This document shows, piece by piece, positions 17,913 through 25,069 of a DNA stretch of 64,000 bases. The DNA is taken from positions 62,001 to 126,000 of the forward strand of contig JBEKYC010000005.1 of NCBI GenBank assembly GCA_049511415.1. The letters run 5' to 3'. Each line of letters opens with the position of its first letter. Position 1 is the stretch's first letter. The notes beneath the pieces were generated by a model. The model was given only the letters and a program-made list of their open reading frames with translations. It had not been told where the DNA came from and searched no databases. This DNA is from Bog-159 sp049511415. GTDB taxonomy: Bacteria; Acidobacteriota; Terriglobia; Bryobacterales; Bryobacteraceae. Position numbers and translations under genes: made by a program.

Positions 17913-19553
17913 ATGCCAGAACATAAGAATCGCGTCGCTTTGAAGGGCAGCGACCGCAAAGCCCGCCGCGGCTCCCGCGCCGTCGGCGCACCGGATCCCA
18001 ACCAACAAATTCGAATCAGCATCTTGCTGCGTCCCCGCAACGCCATCGAGCAGTTGAACTCTGCGGCGGAATTGACCGCTGCCCTGCCCCACCAGCGTAA
18101 ATACTTGACCCGCGATCGGTTCGCGGCTACCTATGGCGCGGACCCGGCCGATTTGGCCGCAGTGGAAGCCTTCGCCCACCAGCACAACCTGACCGTATCC
18201 GAAGCCAGCCTGCCGCGCCGGACCGTGGTCCTCGCCGGTACGATCGCGGCCCTCAGCGCCGCATTTGGCGTATATTTGGCCAACTATGAACACGCCGACG
18301 GCGCCTTCCGCGGTAGGACCGGGCCCATTTACATCCCCGAGAATCTCGACGGCATTGTGCAAGGCGTCTTCGGATTCGACAACCGCCCGCAGGCGCGGCC
18401 GCACTTTCGCCACAGGCTGAAACGCGAAAATCGCGCCGGTACCCGTGACGACGTGCAATCCAGCTTCACGCCGCTCCAGGTCGCGCAGCTTTACGACTTT
18501 CCGGCAGGCACCGATGGCAGCGGCCAAACCATCGGGATTCTCGAATTTGGCGGCGGCTACAGTACCAACGATCTGAACACCTATTTCCAGCAACTGGGCA
18601 TGAATCCGCCATCCGTCACGGCGGTCTCCGTGGATGGTGTCAACAATCAGCCGCAACCCGGCGACAACAGTCCCGATACCGAAGTCATGCTGGATATCGA
18701 AGTGGCCGGAGCGGTCGCGCCCGGCGCCAACCTGGTGGTTTATTTCTCGAACTTTACAGAGCAGGGCTGGGTCGATGCTTTGACTACGGCGGTTCACGAC
18801 AATGTCCACAAACCTTCCGTGATTTCTATCAGTTGGGGCTTTGCCGAGGGCAACGACATTTGGTCGGCGCAGGCCATTTCAGTCCTCAACCAGACCTTCC
18901 AGAGCGCGGCGGCCATGGGTGTCACAATATGTTGTGCGGCCGGCGACGATGGTTCCCGCGACCAGATTGACGATGGTCTGGCGCATTGCGATTTCCCAGC
19001 CTCCAGCGCGTTTGTGCTGGCCTGCGGCGGCACCACTTTGCAAGCGTCAGGCACGGCCATTTCCAGCGAAACCGTTTGGAATGAAGGTTCCGACGGAGGC
19101 GCTACCGGCGGCGGTATCAGCGACTTCATCGATCCCCCCACCTGGCAGGCCAATGCGAATGTGCCGCCATCCGTCAATCCCGGCGGCCGCGTGGGACGCG
19201 GCGTCCCGGACGTGGCAGGGAACGCCGATCCGAATACGGGTTACCAGATTCTGGCCGACGGCCAATCCGGCACCGTCGGCGGCACCAGCGCCGTCGCTCC
19301 ACTATGGGCCGCCCTGATCGCCCGCATCAACCAGCGCTTGGGAACTCCGGCAGGGTTCATCAACCCGTTGCTGTATGCCCAAGTGGCGAATGCCAATGCG
19401 ATGCACGACATTACCAGTGGCACTAACGACATCACAGGCCAGATTGGCGGCTATTCCGCCGGACCGGGATGGGATGCGTGTACTGGTTTTGGCAGCCCCG
19501 ACGGAACGGCCATCGCCAACGCTCTGGCCGGCGCCGCCGCCGCTTCCCGCTGA
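17913..19553 (+). CDS. Peptidase S53 (kumamolisin/sedolisin-like) with prodomain
   Basis: A 546-aa serine-carboxyl endopeptidase acting at acid pH by family. Residues about 25-180 are the pro-kumamolisin activation domain (IRISILLRPRN, LPHQRKYLTRDRFAATYGA). The catalytic domain carries Glu257 and Asp261 (TEVMLDIEV), the oxyanion Asp345 (AAGDDGS) and Ser459 in GGTSAVAP, the sedolisin Glu-Asp-Ser set. A late calcium-site-like DITSGTND stretch is present. There is no classical signal peptide, only a basic N-terminus. A GAGGAAGGA Shine-Dalgarno-like sequence lies about 10 bases before ATG 17913. A strong hairpin follows the stop. Confidence 0.93.
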   Translation: MPEHKNRVALKGSDRKARRGSRAVGAPDPNQQIRISILLRPRNAIEQLNSAAELTAALPHQRKYLTRDRFAATYGADPADLAAVEAFAHQHNLTVSEASLPRRTVVLAGTIAALSAAFGVYLANYEHADGAFRGRTGPIYIPENLDGIVQGVFGFDNRPQARPHFRHRLKRENRAGTRDDVQSSFTPLQVAQLYDFPAGTDGSGQTIGILEFGGGYSTNDLNTYFQQLGMNPPSVTAVSVDGVNNQPQPGDNSPDTEVMLDIEVAGAVAPGANLVVYFSNFTEQGWVDALTTAVHDNVHKPSVISISWGFAEGNDIWSAQAISVLNQTFQSAAAMGVTICCAAGDDGSRDQIDDGLAHCDFPASSAFVLACGGTTLQASGTAISSETVWNEGSDGGATGGGISDFIDPPTWQANANVPPSVNPGGRVGRGVPDVAGNADPNTGYQILADGQSGTVGGTSAVAPLWAALIARINQRLGTPAGFINPLLYAQVANANAMHDITSGTNDITGQIGGYSAGPGWDACTGFGSPDGTAIANALAGAAAASR

Positions 19554-19559
19554 ACGTGG

Positions 19560-19590
19560 GCAGATCGGTCGCTGTCGACCGATCTGCCTG
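19560..19590 (+). terminator. Stem-loop after the S53 peptidase gene
   Basis: A perfect 12-bp stem, GCAGATCGGTCG (19560-19571) with its complement at 19576-19587 and loop CTGT, begins seven bases after the stop codon. The downstream tract is CTGTTTCC, so the U-run is short. It is a good candidate intrinsic terminator, or at least a 3'-end stabilising hairpin. Confidence 0.65.
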
Positions 19591-19653
19591 TTTCCGCGAA
19601 ACGAAGCCAAATTTCGATTAGTCCTTTTCGTACCACCTGTTACCAAATCTCAA

Positions 19654-19683
19654 TAGACACGCTAGATTGATCCGCGCTAGAAT
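19654..19683 (+). promoter_or_regulatory. Sigma70-type promoter before the second TauE gene
   Basis: TAGACA (19654-19659) and TAGAAT (19678-19683) are separated by 18 bases, each one mismatch from the TTGACA/TATAAT consensus. Predicted transcription start is near 19690, about 18 bases before ATG 19708, leaving room for the AAGGG Shine-Dalgarno-like element. Confidence 0.5.
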
Positions 19684-19707
19684 GTATGGACACTCTCACA
19701 AGGGACA

Positions 19708-20460
19708 ATGACCGAAATTTTGGTGGGCTTCCTGATCGCAGCAGGCGTGGGACTAACCGGCGTCGGTGCGGGCTCCCTTCTGGCGCCCGTCCTGATGTTG
19801 TTCTTCAAGGTGCCTCCCGCCGAGGCCGTGGGTACCGCGCTGGCATTTTCGGCGGTCATCAAGTTCACCATCGCGCCGGTCTACCTGGTACGCAAACAGG
19901 TGCATTACCCGACTTTATTGCGGTTGGTCTGCGGCGGTGTTCCCGGAGTCTTGCTGGGCTTTTATTTGATGGGTTTATTGGACGCAAAAAACCACCGCGG
20001 CACCATCTTCCTGGTGATTGGCTCGTTGGTCACCAGCATGGCCCTGTATAACCTGATCCGCACCCTCCAACGCAGCGCCCACAACCGCACCATGCAGGAC
20101 CGGTCCGGATGGCTGCCTTTGATCGCTTTCGGCGTCGGCAGCGAAGTGGGCTTCTCTTCCGCTGGCGCCGGCGCTTTAGGCGGTGTTGCGCTCCTGAACC
20201 TCACACCGCTGACTCCAGCCAGCGTAGTTGGCACCGATGTCCTGTTCGGCCTGGCATGTTCTTTGGTAGGTGGCAGTTTCCACTTGTTTGCTGGACATTA
20301 CCAATCCGGTATCCTGATACACCTGATTATCGGTGGCATCGTCGGTGCTTTAATCGGCGCTAATCTCCTCGCGGTTCTCCCCGCCCGGCCCTTGCGTGTA
20401 GCTCTATCTGCTTGGCTCACCTGTATGGGCGTGCAACTCTGCTGGCAGGCGTTCGGCTAA
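19708..20460 (+). CDS. TauE/SafE family permease
   Basis: A 250-aa membrane protein. The first repeat reads GVGLTGVGAGSLLAPVLMLFF and the second VGFSSAGAGALGGVALLNLTPL, the two TauE/SafE half-repeats. Seven to eight helices are predicted. It differs from the other TauE protein at 13511-14347 by shorter loops and by lacking a DUF1634 neighbour, so it probably belongs to another subgroup. AAGGG lies just upstream of ATG 19708 and a sigma70-type promoter lies upstream of that. Substrate unknown; sulfite or another small anion by family. Confidence 0.85.
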   Translation: MTEILVGFLIAAGVGLTGVGAGSLLAPVLMLFFKVPPAEAVGTALAFSAVIKFTIAPVYLVRKQVHYPTLLRLVCGGVPGVLLGFYLMGLLDAKNHRGTIFLVIGSLVTSMALYNLIRTLQRSAHNRTMQDRSGWLPLIAFGVGSEVGFSSAGAGALGGVALLNLTPLTPASVVGTDVLFGLACSLVGGSFHLFAGHYQSGILIHLIIGGIVGALIGANLLAVLPARPLRVALSAWLTCMGVQLCWQAFG

Positions 20461-20516
20461 ACAACTCCTCCTATTTCAATATTTTCCATTACATACGCAA
20501 CTGCGCTTCAAAATAC

Positions 20517-20545
20517 TTGACAAAACTGCGCTAAGATTTTATTAT
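20517..20545 (+). promoter_or_regulatory. Near-consensus sigma70 promoter of hsp20
   Basis: TTGACA (20517-20522) and TATTAT (20540-20545) are spaced by 17 bases, in an AT-rich stretch unlike its surroundings. The Shine-Dalgarno AGGAG at 20581-20585 and ATG 20598 follow, giving a leader of about 45 bases. I see no CIRCE element (TTAGCACTC-N9-GAGTGCTAA). The CTTGAC part also resembles a sigma32 -35 box, so heat control through sigma32 is possible. Confidence 0.7.
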
Positions 20546-20597
20546 AGTGATTGGATGAAGTACGGTCCAACCATTCTAAAAGGAGCAAAAAACGCAA

Positions 20598-21020
20598 ATG
20601 TCTCTCACCCACACTGACCCCCTGGCCAACCTCCGTCTCTTCGAGGATGCCTTTACCCGTCTGTTGAGCGAGCCGCGCACCAGCCGGCCATGGTCTCCAG
20701 CGGTCGATATCTTTGAAACCGAGGATGAACTCGTTCTCAAAGCGGATGTCCCCGAAGTAGATCTCAAGGACATCGACTTGCGCGTCGAAAACCAGACCCT
20801 CACGCTGTCCGGCGAGCGCAAATTCGAAAAGGAAGACGGCAAGAAAGGCTACCATCGCATTGAGCGTGCTTATGGCCAGTTCACGCGCAGCTTCTCGCTG
20901 CCCCAAACGGTCGATACCGAAAAAGTGGAGGCCAGCTATAACAAAGGCGTCCTGACCGTGAAGTTGCCGAAGAAAGCCGCCGCCAAACCGCGCCAGGTCA
21001 AAATCGAAGTAACGCAATAA
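20598..21020 (+). CDS. Hsp20/alpha-crystallin small heat shock protein
   Basis: A 140-aa cytoplasmic holdase chaperone. The alpha-crystallin domain covers about residues 30-130: PAVDIFETEDELVLKADVPEV, then LTLSGERKFE, YGQFTRSFSLPQTVD and the closing VEASYNKGVLTVKLPKK with the conserved GVLTV motif. A short C-terminal tail carries IEV, as in the IxI/V oligomerisation motif. It is preceded by AGGAG 12 bases before ATG and by a near-consensus promoter. It is followed, after a hairpin, by clpB, with which it would cooperate in rescuing aggregated proteins. Confidence 0.94.
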   Translation: MSLTHTDPLANLRLFEDAFTRLLSEPRTSRPWSPAVDIFETEDELVLKADVPEVDLKDIDLRVENQTLTLSGERKFEKEDGKKGYHRIERAYGQFTRSFSLPQTVDTEKVEASYNKGVLTVKLPKKAAAKPRQVKIEVTQ

Positions 21021-21037
21021 GACGCGTCAAACCACGA

Positions 21038-21061
21038 GGGCGGCGGCGTACTCCGCCGCCC
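21038..21061 (+). terminator. GC-rich stem-loop between hsp20 and clpB
   Basis: GGGCGGCGG (21038-21046) pairs perfectly with CCGCCGCCC (21053-21061) around loop CGTACT, followed by ATCTGTTTCT. It starts 18 bases after the hsp20 stop. The T-tract is interrupted, so it may be an attenuator that lowers but does not end transcription into clpB, or a 3' stabiliser. Confidence 0.6.
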
Positions 21062-21117
21062 ATCTGTTTCTATGTATGCTCACGCATGGCTGATATTCTT
21101 AAGAAAGCAGGGACCCC

Positions 21118-23763
21118 GTGATCCGATTTGACAAATTCACCCAAAAAGCCCAGGAGGCGCTGCAGCAGTCGCAGGAAGTAGCCGCCAAGTCCGACGGCCA
21201 AGTCCTTTATCCCCTGCATCTGCTGATCGCCCTGGCCCAGGAGCGCGAAGGCATTGTTCGCCCGGTCCTGGAAAAATGCGGCGTGCAGCCGGACGCGATC
21301 GTAGCCGAAGGCGAGCGCCAGTTACAGAATATCCCCAAGGTCAACATGCCCCCCCAGCCGGGCCTGTATGCTTCCCAGCCTCTGAACGAGGTCTTCGAGA
21401 AAGCTTTCGAGGAGGCCACCCGGTTTAAGGATGAGTTCGTCTCCACCGAGCACTTGCTGTTGGCCATTTCCGCGCAAAAACGCGACCCGGCGGCTCAGCT
21501 GCTGGAACGCGCCGGCGCTACTCACGAGGCCATCCTGAAGGCTCTTGTCTCGATCCGCGGCACGCAGCGTGTCACCGATCCCAATCCCGAAACCAAATAC
21601 CAGGCTCTCGAGCGCTATGCGGTCGATCTCACCAGGTCCGCGCGCGACGGCAAACTCGATCCGGTCATCGGCCGCGAAGACGAAATTCGGCGCGTGATGC
21701 AGGTCCTGAGCCGCCGCACCAAGAACAACCCTGTGCTCATCGGCGAGCCCGGCGTTGGTAAGACGGCTATCGTCGAAGGTCTGGCCCAGCGCATCGTGAG
21801 GGGCGACGTCCCCGATCAGTTGCAGAACAAGAAACTGGTCGCGCTGGATCTTGGCTCCATGGTTGCCGGCACCAAGTTCCGCGGCGAGTTCGAAGATCGC
21901 CTGAAGGCCGTTCTCAAGGAAATCACCGAGTCCAACGGCGAGATCATTTGTTTCATCGACGAACTGCATACGCTGGTAGGCGCCGGATCCGCCGAGGGCG
22001 CTATCGACGCCGCCAACATGCTCAAGCCGGCTCTGGCCCGCGGTGATCTGCGCTGCATCGGCGCCACGACTCTGTCCGAATATAAGAAGGTCGAAAAAGA
22101 CGCGGCCCTGGCCCGCCGCTTCCAGACCGTCCTGGTCGGCGAGCCGACGGTGGACGACACCGTCGCCATTCTGCGCGGCTTGAAAGAGAAGTTTGAAATC
22201 CACCACGGCGTGCGCATCAAGGATTCCGCTATCGTGGCGGCCGCGCTCCTCTCGGCGCGCTACATCACGGACCGCTTTCTGCCCGACAAGGCCATCGACC
22301 TGATCGACGAAGCCGGCGCCGCCCTGCGTCTGCAAATTGGCTCCATGCCCATCGAAATCGACGAGAAGGACCGCCGCGTCACACATCTCGAGATCGAGCG
22401 CCAGGCCTTGGGCCTCGAGCGCGACGCCGCCTCCAGAGAGCGCTTGCGCCATGTTGAAAGCGAACTGGAGAACCTGCGCGGCGAAGTGGCCGTCCTCAAG
22501 GAACGCTGGACCCGGGAAAAGACCGCCATACAGCGCGTGCGCCAGCTCAAGGAAGAGCAGGAGCAACTGCGCAAGGACGAAGAGCAGGCTACCCGCCAGG
22601 GCGATTGGGAGAAAGCCGCGCAAATCCGCTATGGCCGCATCGCCCAAATCGAAAAAGACATTCAGGCCGCCGAACGCGATCTGGAAGCCGTCAAGGACTC
22701 CGCTCTGCTTAAGGAAGAAATCGACGAGGAAGATATCGCGCGCATCGTAGCCAAATCCACCGGCATACCGGTGCAGCGCATGATGCAGGGCGAAGCGCAA
22801 AAACTGGTGCAGATGCCTGAGCGCCTCAAGGAGCGCGTGGTCGGACAGGACGAAGCCGTGCGCCTTGTCTCCAACGCTATTTTGCGCAACCGCGCCGGCC
22901 TCAGCGATCCCAACCGCCCCATCGGCAGTTTCATTTTCCTGGGACCTACCGGCGTCGGCAAAACCGAGCTGGCGCGCGCCCTGGCGGCTTACCTGTTCGA
23001 CGACGAGAAAGCCATGGTCCGCGTCGACATGTCCGAATACATGGAGAAGCACTCGGTCGCGCGCATGATCGGCGCGCCTCCGGGCTATGTAGGTTACGAC
23101 GAAGGGGGCCAGCTTACCGAACAGATTCGCCGCCGGCCGTATTCGGTGGTGCTGTTCGACGAAATCGAAAAGGCCCATCCGGACGTTTTCAACTCGATGC
23201 TGCAGATTCTCGACGACGGCCGCCTGACCGACGGCCAAGGCCGCACGGTAAGCTTCAAAAACACCGTAATCGTGATGACCTCCAACGTGGGGTCGAGCAG
23301 CGTGCGCGAAGTCGGACCGATCGGCTTCTCGGTGCACGCCAGAGGCTCCGCCAACGAAGTGACGCGCACGCGGTTGCTGGAGGCGTTGCGCTCCACATTC
23401 CGGCCGGAGTTCCTGAACCGCATCGACGATATCATTGTCTTCAACTCCCTCACGCGCGACCATCTGGGCATGATCATCGATATACAGTTGAAGCGCGTCG
23501 GCAAGCTGCTCCGCGATCGCGGCATATACCTGCAATTGACGAATGCGGCTCGCGAGCTGTTAATCAAGGAAGGCTACGATCCGCAATACGGCGCGCGGCC
23601 CATGCGGCGCGCGGTGCAGCGCCTGATCCAGGACCCGCTGGCGCTCAAGCTGCTCAACGGCGATTTCCTGGAAGGCGACACCATCGAAGTGGACGCCGAT
23701 CCGATCGCGGGCGAGCTTCGTTTCCAGAAGCTCGTCCCGGTCCCTGAACCGGTAGCCCCATGA
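21118..23763 (+). CDS. clpB: ClpB disaggregase
   Basis: An 881-aa hexameric AAA+ chaperone that pulls polypeptides out of aggregates with DnaK. Clp N-domain (residues about 1-150: FDKFTQKAQEALQQSQEVA), first AAA+ module with GEPGVGKTA near 209-216, a coiled-coil M-domain about 400-530 rich in Glu/Arg/Gln, and a second AAA+ module with GPTGVGKTE near 609-616, then FLNRIDDIIVF and the C-terminal GARPMRRAVQR sensor-2 stretch. The start is GTG 21118. The stop overlaps the next gene, htpX (ATGA). The long open frame on the opposite strand is a codon-bias shadow. Confidence 0.97.
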   Translation: MIRFDKFTQKAQEALQQSQEVAAKSDGQVLYPLHLLIALAQEREGIVRPVLEKCGVQPDAIVAEGERQLQNIPKVNMPPQPGLYASQPLNEVFEKAFEEATRFKDEFVSTEHLLLAISAQKRDPAAQLLERAGATHEAILKALVSIRGTQRVTDPNPETKYQALERYAVDLTRSARDGKLDPVIGREDEIRRVMQVLSRRTKNNPVLIGEPGVGKTAIVEGLAQRIVRGDVPDQLQNKKLVALDLGSMVAGTKFRGEFEDRLKAVLKEITESNGEIICFIDELHTLVGAGSAEGAIDAANMLKPALARGDLRCIGATTLSEYKKVEKDAALARRFQTVLVGEPTVDDTVAILRGLKEKFEIHHGVRIKDSAIVAAALLSARYITDRFLPDKAIDLIDEAGAALRLQIGSMPIEIDEKDRRVTHLEIERQALGLERDAASRERLRHVESELENLRGEVAVLKERWTREKTAIQRVRQLKEEQEQLRKDEEQATRQGDWEKAAQIRYGRIAQIEKDIQAAERDLEAVKDSALLKEEIDEEDIARIVAKSTGIPVQRMMQGEAQKLVQMPERLKERVVGQDEAVRLVSNAILRNRAGLSDPNRPIGSFIFLGPTGVGKTELARALAAYLFDDEKAMVRVDMSEYMEKHSVARMIGAPPGYVGYDEGGQLTEQIRRRPYSVVLFDEIEKAHPDVFNSMLQILDDGRLTDGQGRTVSFKNTVIVMTSNVGSSSVREVGPIGFSVHARGSANEVTRTRLLEALRSTFRPEFLNRIDDIIVFNSLTRDHLGMIIDIQLKRVGKLLRDRGIYLQLTNAARELLIKEGYDPQYGARPMRRAVQRLIQDPLALKLLNGDFLEGDTIEVDADPIAGELRFQKLVPVPEPVAP

Positions 23764-24614
23764 CCACCACCAACACCATAAAGACCGTCCTCCTGTTGGG
23801 ACTCCTCAGCGCCATGCTGCTTTTCGCCGGGGAGGCCTTTGCGGGACGCAACGGTCTCTATATGGGGCTGGGCCTAGCCGTCCTCATGAACTTCTCCGGC
23901 TACTTCTTCTCCGACCGGATTGCGCTGGCCTCCTATGGCGCGCAGCCGGTCACCGAGCAGGAGAATCCGGAAATCTACCGTCGCGTGGCGCCCATCGTGC
24001 AGAGCGTCTGCCAGCGTATGAGTCTGCCGATGCCGCGCCTGTGGATCATCAACCAGGAGAGCCCCAACGCCTTCGCCACCGGACGCAATCCGCAACACGC
24101 CTCGGTGGCCTTCACGATCGGTATTTTGCGCGTGATGGAGGACCGCGAAATCGAAGGCGTAGTGGCGCACGAAATGGGCCACGTGTTGCATCGGGACATC
24201 CTGATCAGCTCGGTGGCCGCCACCATCGCCGCGGCCATCATGTTCATTTCGCGCATGGCCTTCTGGTTCGGCGGCGCGAGCGACGAGGACGACCGCGGCG
24301 GCGGCAACGCCATCGCCGGACTGCTCATGATGATTCTGGGCCCCATCGCCGCCATGCTGATCCAGATGGCCATCTCCCGTTCGCGCGAATACTCCGCCGA
24401 CGAAGCTTCGGCTAAGTACACCGGCGCCCCCACTGAGCTCATCTCCGCGCTCCAGAAGTTAGACACATATTCCAAGCGAATTCCGATGCAAGCCGACCCA
24501 TCCACCGCGCACTTGTTCATCGTCAAGCCGTTCACCGGCCAATGGCTCGGCAATCTGTTCTCCACGCATCCGTCCACCGAAGACCGCATCGCGCGCCTGC
24601 GGCAGATGCGGTAA
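23760..24614 (+). CDS. htpX: HtpX-like M48 membrane metalloprotease
   Basis: A 284-aa inner-membrane zinc protease. Two N-terminal helices (TVLLLGLLSAMLLFAGEAF, YMGLGLAVLMNFSGYFFSD) precede the catalytic HEMGH at residues 137-141 with VVAHEMGHVLHRDIL, two further helices, and the third zinc ligand region SREYSADEASAKYTG. HtpX degrades damaged membrane proteins under stress. The start codon overlaps the clpB stop by four bases, so co-translation in a heat-stress operon is indicated. Length is as usual for the family. Confidence 0.93.
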   Translation: MTTTNTIKTVLLLGLLSAMLLFAGEAFAGRNGLYMGLGLAVLMNFSGYFFSDRIALASYGAQPVTEQENPEIYRRVAPIVQSVCQRMSLPMPRLWIINQESPNAFATGRNPQHASVAFTIGILRVMEDREIEGVVAHEMGHVLHRDILISSVAATIAAAIMFISRMAFWFGGASDEDDRGGGNAIAGLLMMILGPIAAMLIQMAISRSREYSADEASAKYTGAPTELISALQKLDTYSKRIPMQADPSTAHLFIVKPFTGQWLGNLFSTHPSTEDRIARLRQMR

Positions 24615-24680
24615 ATAGGAACTCCGAGCCGTGCGGACACGCATCCGCTATTAACTGGAATCGCCAGGCGCAGCTACCTC

Positions 24681-24709
24681 TTGACATTCTAAATGAAGAG
24701 CGGTACATT
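24681..24709 (+). promoter_or_regulatory. Sigma70-type promoter giving a predicted leaderless padR mRNA
   Basis: TTGACA (24681-24686), a 17-base spacer and TACATT (24704-24709). The padR ATG is at 24718, only eight bases after the -10 box, so the expected start point falls at or within a base or two of the ATG. No Shine-Dalgarno can be present in such a transcript. The same layout recurs at the second padR gene at 53172. Confidence 0.65.
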
Positions 24710-24717
24710 CCTCTTGG

Positions 24718-25062
24718 ATGTCTAAAGGAAATCCCAAGACCGATGTTCTGCAAGGCACGCTGGACCTGATGGTCTTGCGCACACTCGAAACCATGGGATC
24801 GCAGCACGGCTTCGGATTGGCCAAGCGCATTCAACAAATCTCCACGGGCACGCTCGATCTCAATCAGGGCACGCTCTACCCCGCCCTGCTGCGGCTCGAA
24901 CAGCGAGGCTGGATCGCTTCTCGTTGGGGCGCTTCCGAAAAGAACCGGCGCGCCAAATTCTATGAATTGACCAAGGCCGGCCGCAAGCAGATCGCGCGCG
25001 AAGAAGACGACTGGGCGCGCACCGTAGCACTCATGCAGCGCTTCCTGCGGCCGCTGGAATAG
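24718..25062 (+). CDS. PadR family transcriptional regulator
   Basis: A 114-aa winged-helix repressor. Pattern: VLQGTLDLMVLRTLETMG, HGFGLAKRIQQ, NQGTLYPALLRLEQRGWIAS (recognition helix and wing), and KFYELTKAGRKQI. A C-terminal dimerisation helix follows. It is eight bases upstream of a long permease gene; the PadR plus MacB/FtsX-type permease pair is characteristic of Acidobacteriota. It probably controls its own promoter and that permease, in response to an unknown signal. No other in-frame start fits, so the start immediately after the promoter is accepted. Confidence 0.92.
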   Translation: MSKGNPKTDVLQGTLDLMVLRTLETMGSQHGFGLAKRIQQISTGTLDLNQGTLYPALLRLEQRGWIASRWGASEKNRRAKFYELTKAGRKQIAREEDDWARTVALMQRFLRPLE

Positions 25063-25069
25063 GTATCCC

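Noticed and set aside
21322..23535. 737-codon open frame on the minus strand opposite clpB
   Set aside because: It mirrors the codon bias of clpB; no protein pattern, and clpB is unambiguous.
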